NCBI GenBank assembly: GCA_004431415.1 | Contig: QPMI01000439.1 | Span: 248,001-312,000, forward strand | Direction of reading: 5' to 3' | Length of the DNA: 64,000 bases | Source: Cyanophora paradoxa | Lineage: Eukaryota > Glaucocystophyceae > Cyanophorales > Cyanophoraceae | Part shown: positions 9,485 to 20,500 of the stretch, piece by piece | Layout of the letters: every line of letters starts with the position of its first letter | Numbering within the stretch: the first letter of the stretch is position 1 | Notes under the pieces: generated by a model | Database searches by the model: none | Seen by the model: the letters and a program-made list of their open reading frames with translations, nothing else | Told to the model about the DNA's origin: nothing | Position numbers and translations under genes: made by a program

Positions 9485-12400
9485 ATGGCGGGTCCGGAGC
9501 GCTTCTACGTCGCTCGCCGCCATCGCTTCTTTGCGAATGTCTTCGTGGGGCTGCTCGTGTGGATCCTCTGGTCGTTTCCCCGTGCGTACCTGCCCCGAGC
9601 CCTCGAACTGCGCGCGTCGATGGCCCCGGGGACGAGGGAACTTTGAACCCGCGCTGCGTGGCTGGCTGCACGCCCCCGCAGACCCCTTGTTCCGCTAGCC
9701 TTGCATAAGAGCGAACATACGCCAGCGAAGTCCTCGCGGGCCTGTCCCAAACATGAAGCGCCACGCCGCCAGCTTACTTTCATGCGCAGTTGTCGGATTG
9801 CTGGTCAGCACGCCGCTGCTGCACAACTACCTGGAGAGCGCCGTCTCGCTCTACCTGCTCGGACTCTCGGCTATCATCCAGTTGAACCTTATCATGACGG
9901 TGCAGAGCGGACGGGGATTCAACTGAGCGTCCCCGCTCGCTTTCCGACGAAGCCCGCCCGCCCGCGCAGTGGGTGAACGTTGTGGCGTGCCTCACGACGC
10001 TCCTGAGGAAGCAGAACGAGCCCGAGGACGTCATTACGATGCCCGTCGGCCCGAAGGGAGAGCCGAAGCCGCTGCGCAGCGTCGCCTCCCGGATCCACCA
10101 CCTCGTCATCGTGCGCGTCTTTGATGAATTCGCGAGCAAGCGGAGGGGCGCGAGCGGAAGTGAGCGGGTGCGCGCGCGCAGATCTCGGCACACGGGGAGG
10201 ACGAGAGCCGCGTGGTCAGCACGCTGGAGTCCCTTCGGCACCAGGCGCGCCCGCGCCCGCGCCCGCGCCCTCCCGCGGCGCCCGCGCCGCGCCGGCTCGC
10301 TGAGCCCGCGCGCGGTTGCAGCGGGTGCTGGACGTTCGCGCCTGCATCCACGTCGCTGTGGTCCTCGGCCCGGGGCAGGTGCGCCGCCCGCCCGGCCGCG
10401 CCCGCGCGGGGCCGCGGGAGCCCGGTCGAGCCGCGCGGCTCGCAGGAGGTCGGCGAGCGCCGGCATTGGCTCTGCACAGAGTTCGGTCCCGTCTTCGCCG
10501 ACTTCGAGGTCCTTGGCGCCCCGCCCCTCGAACCCGACGAGGTGCCACCCCGCCGGCCCAGCCCCGCCCGCCGGCTTGAGCAGGCGCCGACGGGCGGGCG
10601 GGCGAACTCGCAGGTGTGCCCGCGGGCGGCGAGCGAGCGGGCGGCGCTGCGGTGGTTCGAGGCGCGCCGCCTCGCGCACGTCGGCTGGCGGCCCTCCGGC
10701 GGCTCGTCAGAGGAGGAAGAGGACGAGGAGGAGGGGGCGGGGGCCGAGTGGGCATCGGACGCGGATCCCGAGGAGGGCCCCTCGGTCGGGAGCCCCGGGG
10801 CAGTCCCCGGCCCTGGCCCCGCCGCGCTGCGGGCGCCCGAGCTGCTCGTTAGCGGCGCGGACGGGGCGGACCCGCCCACGCCCGGGGATACCTCTTTCTC
10901 GGACCCCGCCGCGGCCTTCGTGCCGCTGAGCCCCGCGGCCGCCGCGCCCGTGCGGTTCGTCGACGCGAGCGCATCGCGCCGGCGCCGGCGGCGGCGGCGC
11001 CCGGCGGAGCTGCGCGTACCCCTGCCGGTCCCTTCGGCGGGGGATAGTGGCATCCCCCGCCTGGGCCCCTCGGCCGCCTCTACCCCCGAGCTACTCTCCC
11101 TGGAGGGAATCGAACCCGAGCTCCCCGGGCTCGCCCGCGGCGGCGGCGGCGACGGCGGCGCCGGCGCGCTCTCGGCCAGCCTGCCCCGCCGCGCCTCGGC
11201 CGCCTCCTCCGACGGCGGCGACGCGCTGGGCGTACCCCTCGGCGACCGGGACGCCTCCCGCGAGCACCTCGTACCCTCCTCGTACGCCGTACCCCCATCC
11301 GCCCCCCCACGTGCCCTGAACTCACCCTGTACCCCTTCAGGGGCCTTCACAAGGCGGACGTGCTGGTCACCTGCTGCGGCTCGTTTGCCGTGTTCCAGGT
11401 CCGCGGGTCCCGCCCGCTCCCCGCCCCCCCCCCCCTCCCTTCCCCCGCCGACGCCGTACCCCCCGCAGGACGACTACTTCTGGACGGCGACGACGCGTGT
11501 GATGCGGGCCGCGGAGGGCGACCGGCCCCTCCGCCTCTGGCAGGCCGTGCGCCCCGCCCCGCCCCGCCGCGCCCCGCCCCGCCCCGCCCCGCGCGACAAA
11601 CCGACCTTTCGATCCTCGACCCACCCCCTCGCCGGGCCGCGCAGGCGGTGCTCTTCGACTACTGGGAGGGCTGGGTCTTCGAGCGCGTCATCTCCACCAT
11701 ACGCTGCTGGCTCCAGGCGAGACCCGAGAGCGAGAGAGAGAGAGAGCGAGAGAGATGCGAGCCCGCCCGCGGCTCGGGCCGCGACTGAGCCTCCTCCTCC
11801 CCCCCTCCAGATCGGGATGTTCGGGCCGATGCAGATCCAGCCCTCCCCCGTCTTCAGCGCCCTCTGGCCCCTCTTCGAGCGCACCGGCTTCCAGGCCCGC
11901 CCCGCCCCGCCCCCTCCGCCGCCCTCCGCCCCGCCCCCTCTGACTCGGCCGCAGGACGCGCGCTTCTCGTGCCCGGATGCGCACGCCTTCCTCGCGGGCT
12001 TCGTCGGCTCGGCCGCCCCCGTCCGCATCGAGGCGCGCCCTCTAAAGAATTATAACAGAGATCGCGAACATAAGATCTTAATAAAACTTCATCGCTAAGA
12101 TGTCGTTTTAAGAAGAGCTGGTATAGGATATCACCATGAGATAAAGGGTCTGACTCGGGCCCCTACCCCGCTCCGGACGGCGGCTGACCCGCCGGCCCCG
12201 CAGACGATGCCCACCTGCGTCGTCACGCGATTTGCCCCCTCCTCCTTCTCCCCCGCCTTCACCGCGCGTACCCCCTCCAGCCCCGGCCCCCTGGCCGCGC
12301 CTTTGCCGCTGACTGTACCCCCGCAGGAGGCGGCCGGATCGCTCTTCGGCCACTTCCGCCAGCTCGGCTGCCGTACCCAGCAGGCGCGGCCCCCTCCCTC

Positions 12401-13572
12401 TCTTAAAGGCGTACCCCCCTTACCCTTTCCCCTCCCAGGAGCTCGCGTTTCTGCTGGCGGCGCGCCCCCGCATGCGATTCTTCCACTGGATCGGCCTCTG
12501 CATCTCCTCCCTCCTCCTCGACCCAATCATCGCCCAGCTCGGATTCATCTTCGGTGCGACCCCGTACCCCCCTCGACCCGCTCATTCCCCCCGTCTTCGC
12601 TCATTCCCCCCTCTTCAGTCTTCTGGTCCTTCCTGCCCACGTACCTCCGCCCCGAGCTCACGGCCGTCGTGCGCCGTACCCCCCTCGCACCTTTCCCCCC
12701 CCCCTGCGAGCGATTTTGACCGGTACCCCCGCGCAGGTGTACGGGATGAGCTTCGACCGCGCCTTCATCGTCGTCAACGCCGCCGTGCGCTGTACCCCCC
12801 TCCCCTTCTCCCCCCCTCCAGTAACGCTCGCGCTGCGCAGGCGATCGTCACGATCGGGTCCCTCTTCCTCTTCACGCTCTACTTCGAGTACAGGCACAGG
12901 GGCCCCTGGAAGCGACGCCGCCGCACCCTCGTCAAGGTCCTCTCGTCCTCCCACCAGCCTCTCTCTCTTTATGCCCCTGATCGGATTCGAACCCAGTCCT
13001 TCGTGATGCTCCTGGAGAACGTCCTCTCGCCCTTCGTCCTCCTCGCCTTCATGTCCGTCCCCTTCCTCGTCTCCATGACCCAGGTTCGAATCCTCGCGGG
13101 CCCGTTTCTTTATCGCGCCCCGGCTCACCGGCCGGCCTCCTCGCCTGCGCCCCCGCCCCCTCAGATGGCGCTGGGGATAAGGATCGCCCCGCCCAAGATC
13201 CCGACGCCGGCGGTGCCGCCCGCGGCCTCGGAGACGCTTGCGGGCCCGGCCGCCTGGTTCCGCCCCAAGTCCCGCGGCCGGCCCTCCAGCTCCCATGCCC
13301 GCTCCGCCAACCGTGCGCCCGCCCTCCTCTGCCGCCGCTGCCCTTGCGCCCTTTCTTACGGCCGCGCAGGGCACGGAGCCCCCTCGAACCCATCCTCGCC
13401 GACCCCGCGGCGGGCGAGCGGCAGCGCGGCGAGCCCGCTGCCCTCGCCCCAGCACCTCGACCCCTACGGCGACGCCGAGTCATCCGCCCCCGCCTCGGCC
13501 GCCGCCTCGCCCGCCCCCGGCCGCGTCAGCCTCTCCCGCGGCCGGGCTCACTCCGTCGAGAGCGGCACGTGA
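9485..13572 (+). CDS. Multi-pass GT2-like glycosyltransferase homologue, copy A
   Basis: ATG 9485 (MAGPERFYVARRHRFFANVF) to TGA 13570-13572. Exons 9485-9581, 9790-9899 and one starting at 9970 encode two or three membrane segments (FVGLLVWILW; LLGLSAIIQLNLIMT). They are followed by RIHHLVIV and EDESRVVSTLESL, which match the N-terminal strand-helix of family 2 glycosyltransferases. Later exons carry HKADVLVTCC, DDYFWTATTRVM, LRLWQAVLFDYWEGWVFERV, MQIQPSPVF, FSCPDAHAFLAGFVGSAAP, LFGHFRQLGCRTQQ and membrane segments around RFFHWIGLCISSLLLD, FWSFLPTYL and FVLLAFMSVPFLVSM. The order matches membrane GT2 proteins (Glyco_trans_2_3 type). The usual DAD-like metal motif after TC is replaced by GSFAVF, and the QxxRW-like position reads RQLGCRTQQ. 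An acidic/disordered insert of roughly 200 residues (exon near 10,620-11,260) separates the two halves. Catalytic activity is doubtful. Confidence 0.65.
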
Positions 13573-14596
13573 TCGTGGGCTCCCTGTGCTATCTGAAGAG
13601 CTGATCTGATCTGATGCTGCCCCCCATTCGCTGCACCCCGTGGGCCCCCTCGGTCACCGCACGTGCACAGTATCTTAGCTTCCCTTCGTGTCACTGCACT
13701 AAGCACGTGCGTGCTCTCGCGCCGACATAGACCGCGGGGCGCGCCGGCGCGCACGGGTGTGGTGCCGGTGTACCGAGCATGACGCGCCCGCGGCCCTCGC
13801 CCCAGAAGCCGGCCGGGACGTCCCGAACGCGGATCGTGGCCACCTGTGCTGCAGCCGCGCCGCCTGTGCTGCAGCCGCCCCGCCGAAGCCACGAGCTCCG
13901 CCCCCCTCCTCCGGCGCGGAGCACTCCGGCCCCGTTGCTGGCGTTGCTGCCCGACATGTACAAGCAGGGGGGACTCCGCACCCCCCCCCCAATTGCTAGC
14001 TGGGTACAGGTACATATGATTGGAATCACCGAATCGTCCGAGTTTCAGACTGGTGCTTTTTGACTCGACTCGCCGTAGCTCCCCGTACCCACACCCAGCA
14101 CTCTACTTGAGCTGTGTTCGAATTTGCAGGCACGGGTGCATGCACGGTTTGCTGGCTCGGCCTGTCTGGCACAACCAGTTTTTTTACTACTCAATGAATC
14201 AGTCTGACAATATTAATTACACCATTGGTCGACGAACCGACTGGCAGAATTTGTCCTTTTTTTGCCGCTCCAAGCTCACATCGATATCAGCGGTAGTTTG
14301 GTTGAGCCCAAATGTGTTCAAAACTTTCAAGTGGCATGCGCAGCCTCCGGTTTCCTAGTTGCAAATTCTCAGCCTGGCCTGGTAGTGTGGTGAAAAGGTA
14401 CTACTATAAATTGTATTATAGTTACAGCTTTGGCCGCGGGTGGATGGGGGCCGGGGGATCCCGGAGGGGGCTGGGGTGGGTGGGGGTTGGGGTGGGAGGG
14501 GCCGGGGCGGGGGGGCGGGGGGGGGGGGGGGAGACAGGGAGGTAAGGGCGAAGAAAGGGGGGGGGCGAAGGGAGGCTAGGGCGCATGGTCCGACGA
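13573..14596. other. Intergenic region with G-rich block
   Basis: Spacer between the convergent GT2-like copy A and the TRANK1-like gene. No exon is supportable. It includes a repeated CTGATCTGATCTGATG segment just after the GT2 stop (also present after copy B) and an AT-richer part near 14,170-14,430. At 14,440-14,575 there is a strongly G-rich block with many GGGG runs, interpretable as G-quadruplex-forming or as a C-rich 3' region of the minus-strand gene. Confidence 0.5.
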
Positions 14597-17500
14597 TCAC
14601 TTCGATTTCGATTTCGATTTGGGTTTGGGTTTGCTTTCGCGCGATTTCGCCGAGCTCCTCTCCTTCTCCTTGCACGACTGCTTGTGCGCCTCCCAGTGGC
14701 CGCGCTGACATTCTGGAGAGCAGTAGGAAGCCTCCCTGATCATAATGGACGATCGCGAGTGAGAAAATCGAACGCAGATAGAACATGTGTGTAGAGCTCA
14801 GAACGAATCGTGTCCCACATGCGCACTTGCATCGCGCACAGTTGGAAAGCGAGCAGCCGCCCACGCCGCAGTGCGCGCAACTGCGCCTCGGGGCGAGCAC
14901 CCCCTCCTCGCGCAGCTCGTCGAATCTCTTCTCAACGGCGCGCTTGGTGGCTGTTTCGCCGCTGCAGTTCACGTGATACCGGGAGTGAGCTGTCGTTGAA
15001 TAATCGTGATAAATCGCAAATCACACCTTCTGAGGTTCTTGTACACAGGAAGGACGCCGCGCTCTGCTTTCTGCGCGAAATGCATTTGGGCGCTTTCGAA
15101 TTCCCGCGCTCAGGTTCGAATTCAACGTTTAACGCCGGCCTCGGGCACACCACACCGTTGTCATACCATGCGACGACTTCTTCCAGCCGCGGGCATCGCT
15201 ACAAGTTGGTTAGCATGGCAAGCGTGCACAGCGGCGAGCAAGCAATCGTTTTAAAAAATTTGAGCTGCCTGCGGGTCCTTCATGTGGAGCCACGCAATCT
15301 GGAAGTGCGCCTTCGCGTAATGTCTGAGAAGTGTTCACATTATATATACGCATGAATCGCCAGAAGAAAGCAGAAAGAAGCATTACAATTCCTCGGGAGA
15401 AGAGATGCCCACGAATGTCTGCAGGGCGGCCAAGGCTTCTGCCTCCCGCCCGACCACGCCGCACTCTCTTTGGCGGCGGCGTCTCCGGCATCAGATGCCA
15501 GCTAGCCTATAGCTAACAATTAACATTGCGAAAGAGCGCACGCGAAACCGATGTTGGCGAGAACTGTCGCTTGGAACTGCTCGAGCTCTCCAGGGGCGGC
15601 AGAAGCCTTCAGCAGCTCAAGGGCCCGCCGGTGGAGCCGTGCCCCCTCGCTGTACTCGTCCGCAAAAGTGTGGAGTCCGCCCGCGAATCTGCGGGGCCCG
15701 GGCCGTTGGGAGGCGCCGCGGCCGGTCGGACTCGAACGGCTCGCGATCGGCGCTCGCGCTCGCACTCGTGAAGTGCCCAATCGTCGGGGGCGAGCGCCAG
15801 GGCGCGCATCGCCTGCGAGGCGGCCGCCTTGGTGTTTTGTTCTTTTCCGCATTCCTGCCTCGCGCCGCGGCCCACGGTGAGGTCGCGCGAGATGACGTCA
15901 TCGAAATGCTTGCGCACGAAAACGATCCTGACGACGATTGCATCCACATTATGAGGATTTCGTGTTACGAACGCCCGAATTTGCGGCTGTACACGACGTT
16001 AACGCATGGCCAGGAGTCGCAGGCGGTTTTATATTTTTGAGTTGGTCAGGAGAATCTCGTACCAAACACTGCAGCTCAAGATGGATACCTGGCGAGAGAA
16101 CGCCAACGCGCTGGTCCCGCTTTACTGCAAACGCCAAGTGCGGGATCTGTCATAGTGTGAACAAGCTCAGAAGCGGCGGTCTTTAATTTTGGCCGCGTGT
16201 GCATGCGCACCGCTTTGCCATAGCGGCCCGTAACCCAGAGGTGGAGGCCGTCGTCCCAGCGGCGACGACAGTCCAACAGGCGGCGCGCGACCTGTGTGGC
16301 CCGTGTCGAATGCACAGGCCCGGCCAGCAGCGATCGCGAGCTGCTGCAGTCGGCACGGGGATCCGGATCGAATCACCTTGCTTCCTAAGTCCACGAATCG
16401 CTGCAGCGAGCTGCAGCTGAAGAGGTCTCTGTCATGATCAGTATCTCCAGCAACGACCTGCGTTGGAATCCTCGGCTGAAACGATTGGCCACGGGGAGAA
16501 GCGGGATCCAATGCTGTACGCCGCACCGGTTTCGGTTTGCGATCGGTGAATCCGACTTCGGAGGGACCCGCGAGCGTCTGCACGGAGTATTGATATTGCG
16601 TAAAAGAATCACCTTAAAACGCAAGGTCGATAGTACCTCTGAGATCGCAGTGCTAAAAGAAGAAGAAGGCTGTGTTTACGTACGGGAAAAAATCAAGCAA
16701 GCACAATCAATTAACCTGAAGGGCGGAATATTAATATGAGAAGACATCGCACCTCGGCGTGCTTGATGTGCCTCGAGCTCGCGATCGCGAGACTGTTGGC
16801 TTTGCCATCGGTGCCGTCGACTTTCTCCGGCTTGAGCGTGCTCGCGCGATGGGCGGCCGCCTGCCGATCCTGCAGTGCGAGCTCCATTCGCCTGAGCTCC
16901 GCTTGCGCAGCGTCGCTCCCGACATCCAGCGCGACGGCCATGTGAACGGCTTCGACGGCGGGCTCGAGTCTGCCCTGTTTCTCCAGCGCCTCTCCGAGCA
17001 GCAGGAATATCTTCGGCAAAGTCATAATCGCAAGATCAAAAGAAATTAATGAGAAGAAATCGGACATCGACAGCGCACCTCTGCAGATTGTGGGGTGTGA
17101 GGAAGCCCAATGCGCTTCAGGCAGTTGATGGCAGACTGCGCCCACCGCTCGCGCGTCTTGGGATCCTCGGCCTCTCGCGCCGCACAGTGCCAGAGCTCCA
17201 CGATTTGACGAGCGCAGTCTTTTCTGAGAGAGCTCTCAACGACAGCGTCGAGCTTGAGGAGCGCTGCGTTCAGGTGCTCGGCTGCCGCTGCGACAAACGC
17301 AAGAGCTGCAGCTGCGATGCGACTACTCGCGGGCTGCAGGCGCCGCGCGCTGTGCACGTCGAGAGCAGCAGCAGCCAGCGCCGCGCAGCGCCTCTCCAGG
17401 CTTGCTGGGTCAGAAACGGGCTGCAGGCGCGCGATGCACTCCTCCAGTACCCTTGCGGCGTCCTCAAGGACAAGGGGCAGATCGGCCAAAGTCCCAAGAA

Positions 17501-20500
17501 CCTTGTCAACGCGGCCCTGGCAAAGACGAGCTCGCGCCAAGAGCACTTTCGCCTGCGAAAGCATCACACACACACACAGTCGATATCGTGCTCTTGCGTC
17601 CACGAATAAATGCGCACCGTATCGCGTTTCTTGGCGGCCGTGGAGGCAAGTGCATGATCCGCGGGTGCACGTTTGAGCAGCACTTCACACAACCGGAGGG
17701 CCGACTTAGCCTCTCGCTCAGCGTCCTGGCCACAGCTCTCGCTCGTGGCCAAGTACTCCTCCGCCCGCTGGATGGCTGCCGCCGCGTCGCAATCGAGCGC
17801 CTTCGTGCGGAACTGGGGGTCTTTCGGGAAGGCGCCCAACGCCTCGCGAAGCACGGATCCTGCCGCGTCGCCCTTGCCCGACTCCTCCAGCGCCCGGACG
17901 AGGACCCAGTAGACCTGCACGCCGTCCGAATACGTTCGAACTCGCATGCAAAGCCAAGCCACTTTTTCGACATCGATCATGAGCACCTCTCGAGATCGCC
18001 GGAAGTGCCTCCTGTCAACTGCGAGCGCGACGCTTCTCCACAGCTTGAGCGAGGCTTGGGCCCATGAGACGACGTCGTCGTAGGGGGCGCCCTTCTCGAA
18101 CCCGGCGGACGCTGCCTTCTGCAGAAGTTCGGCGCGGACGGCGTTGCACTCGCACTTCAGCGCATCGAAGTTGGACGAGTGCTTGCGCGCCGCCCGATCG
18201 CGATCGAGCACGGCGCCGAGGTTGGCGGCGGCGTGCGCGTACGGCGCGGGCTCTGCGTGCTGCACTTTGAGGGCTTCCGAAGCGCGCCTCAGATTCTAGG
18301 AGAGGCTGCCAACCCCCCGCGCCGCCTCCAGATCACCGGCCCTACGTGAATTGTAAGCGGGATATCAGTTTAAGCCCTGAGAACAGCGCCGCTCACAGGA
18401 GGTAACAGTCGGCGGCGGCCTCGGAATTCCCGTCCTCCGCGTGCGCACGCGCCGCACTCTCGAACAGCTTCCGGCGAGCCTCACCATCGCTTTCGAGCTC
18501 AGCGCATCTTTTGAAGCAAAATGCCGCGCGCTTACGGATGCGCGACCTAGCCGTGAAAGTGAGGAGTCGGTCGGGAAGGCAGGCGGAAGAAATGATTGTA
18601 TACGTAATCCTCACATTTCGCGATCCGTAACCCCGAATTCAAAGTTCGAATGCCGCATCGATATCATGCCGAGGCACTGGAGGAACGAATTCGACGCCGC
18701 CGCGTACAGCTGCCGGCGCACGCCGGTGTCCCGCTCCAGCTCTGCCGAAGAGCCGCTCAATATGCGCAATTAATGGCTCGAGAACGAACGGTTTCAAATT
18801 AAATGCTAATTGTATAACACTGCGCACCGGCCTTCGAGCACTCCCACTCCGCCTCGGCAAACGCCGCCATGCACGCATCGCCGGCGTTTCTGTACGCTCG
18901 GGCCGCCATCTCCTGGCCGAGGAGCTGCTCTCCAAGGCGCCGCCAATCCTCCGGCGTCTTCCCGCTCCCCCGCTCCCAGGCCACACCCCGCTTCGCGCCC
19001 TCCTCAACACTCTGGCCATGGAGAAATTAAATATACACGTCAGAAATGAAATTCTAGATAACAGCTATATATAGATAGAATTTCGCACGTGCACCTCAAC
19101 AACGCCCACATCTGCGAAGAGCTTAAACATGGGCTTTCGTGTACATGAATCGTCAAACATCCTGCAAGAATTATAGACATGTGCACATTTGTAAGCTCGC
19201 GGATCAGAATAGAACAGCAGTGGACTGGATTCACGCACCAAACAGAGGCCTTTGCGCGGGTTAGCGCAGTGTACAACTGAGTGAAAACGAATATTCAGCG
19301 CCAGCCAGGAAAGATAGGACAAAAAATGCGGCCCCGGCCCCACCTGCTTCAATTCTGCCGCCACGAGCCTGTTCGCAAGCGGGTCGAAAGGTTTCCTATG
19401 CTTAACCGTTGAACGCTGCTCTTTCTCGCCTGAAACGATCGCAGATCGTGAATAAAGATAAATCCATCTGATAGCATCAAACACGCTCACCCGAACTGGT
19501 ACCGGTCTACCGGAGGCATCGGCCGCGCGCTGCAGGACAACTTCCTCGGCCGCAGAGACCGCCTCCCGCCACATTGACTCGTCAGACGCCGGCGAATCCG
19601 CAAAGAAGTTGAAGCTGCGCAGCGGCGTGAATATACAACGGCAAGCGAAGGGAAACCACGAAAGAGAAGGGCGGACAGCAGCACGTCCTCGAACTCGAGA
19701 CCCTTGGCCTCCTCGACCGTGAGCACGATCGGCGCACCCAGGAGCCTGTCCAGCTGGCTGATGCGCTCCCTCTTCTGCGACTCGCGGATGATGACGACCT
19801 GGTCCGCGCCCAGCGACCTCCTTCCTTCCGCATCGGCGAAGAGAAACGCTGTCAGGCTGCCCTCGTCCAGCCCTAGCAGAAGCAGTGGCGGCGGACCGTC
19901 GCGAAGTCCTAGTAACATCGCCAGCAGACGTTACAAAACAGAGGTGATCAAATATGCAGGGATCGGTGCACCAGAATCGCGCGGAAGATTGTCGTCAATC
20001 TCCTTAGGAAAAAGAGTCTGAAGCATGTCGACCGCGACAGCCGCGCAACGAAGCGTCCCGGAGTGCGACCGGTAATTCTGAACAAAGTGAGCAGCCGAAG
20101 GTTTCCAGCATTTAATTTCGTATGGAAAGGAAGACAAACCAGTGAGAGATTGAGCTGGTGAAACTGGTGGGGGCTCGTGGGAAAGAGCTGACAGATCATG
20201 GATTGCAGGTCGCAGAACCGGAAGACAAGGCCGCTGGCGACGGTCTGGCAGGTGTCGCCGCAGAAGAAAAGGCTGCCGAGGTCCACGGCGGCCTCCGCCA
20301 TGAGGCCCAACTCCGCTCCCGTGAAGTCCTGCACCTACAGCGAGCATGAATGCTTACAGTTTATTTAGAAACGATGAAGTTTCGGTGAAAACAGTTGAAG
20401 GGGTTTCGATTTTGCTGTCAGTCACGGCTGATTGCCGGCTAATCCGCTCGAGCGCCAGTACTTGGAGTACCGTAGAACATAAACAGAGTTTGATTCTAGT

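Noticed and set aside
10730-10780. Glu/Asp-rich stretch in GT2-like copies taken as a functional acidic domain
   Set aside because: Purine-triplet (GAG/GAC) repeats vary in length between copies A, B and C, so simple repeat expansion is the more economical explanation.
10106-11350. 414-residue minus-strand open frame
   Set aside because: Antisense shadow of the acidic exon and flanking introns of GT2-like copy A.
12976-12994. GGATTCGAACCC, the reverse complement of a tRNA T-arm consensus
   Set aside because: It lies in an intron of GT2-like copy A, copy B has a diverged version, and no anticodon or acceptor arm can be folded around it.
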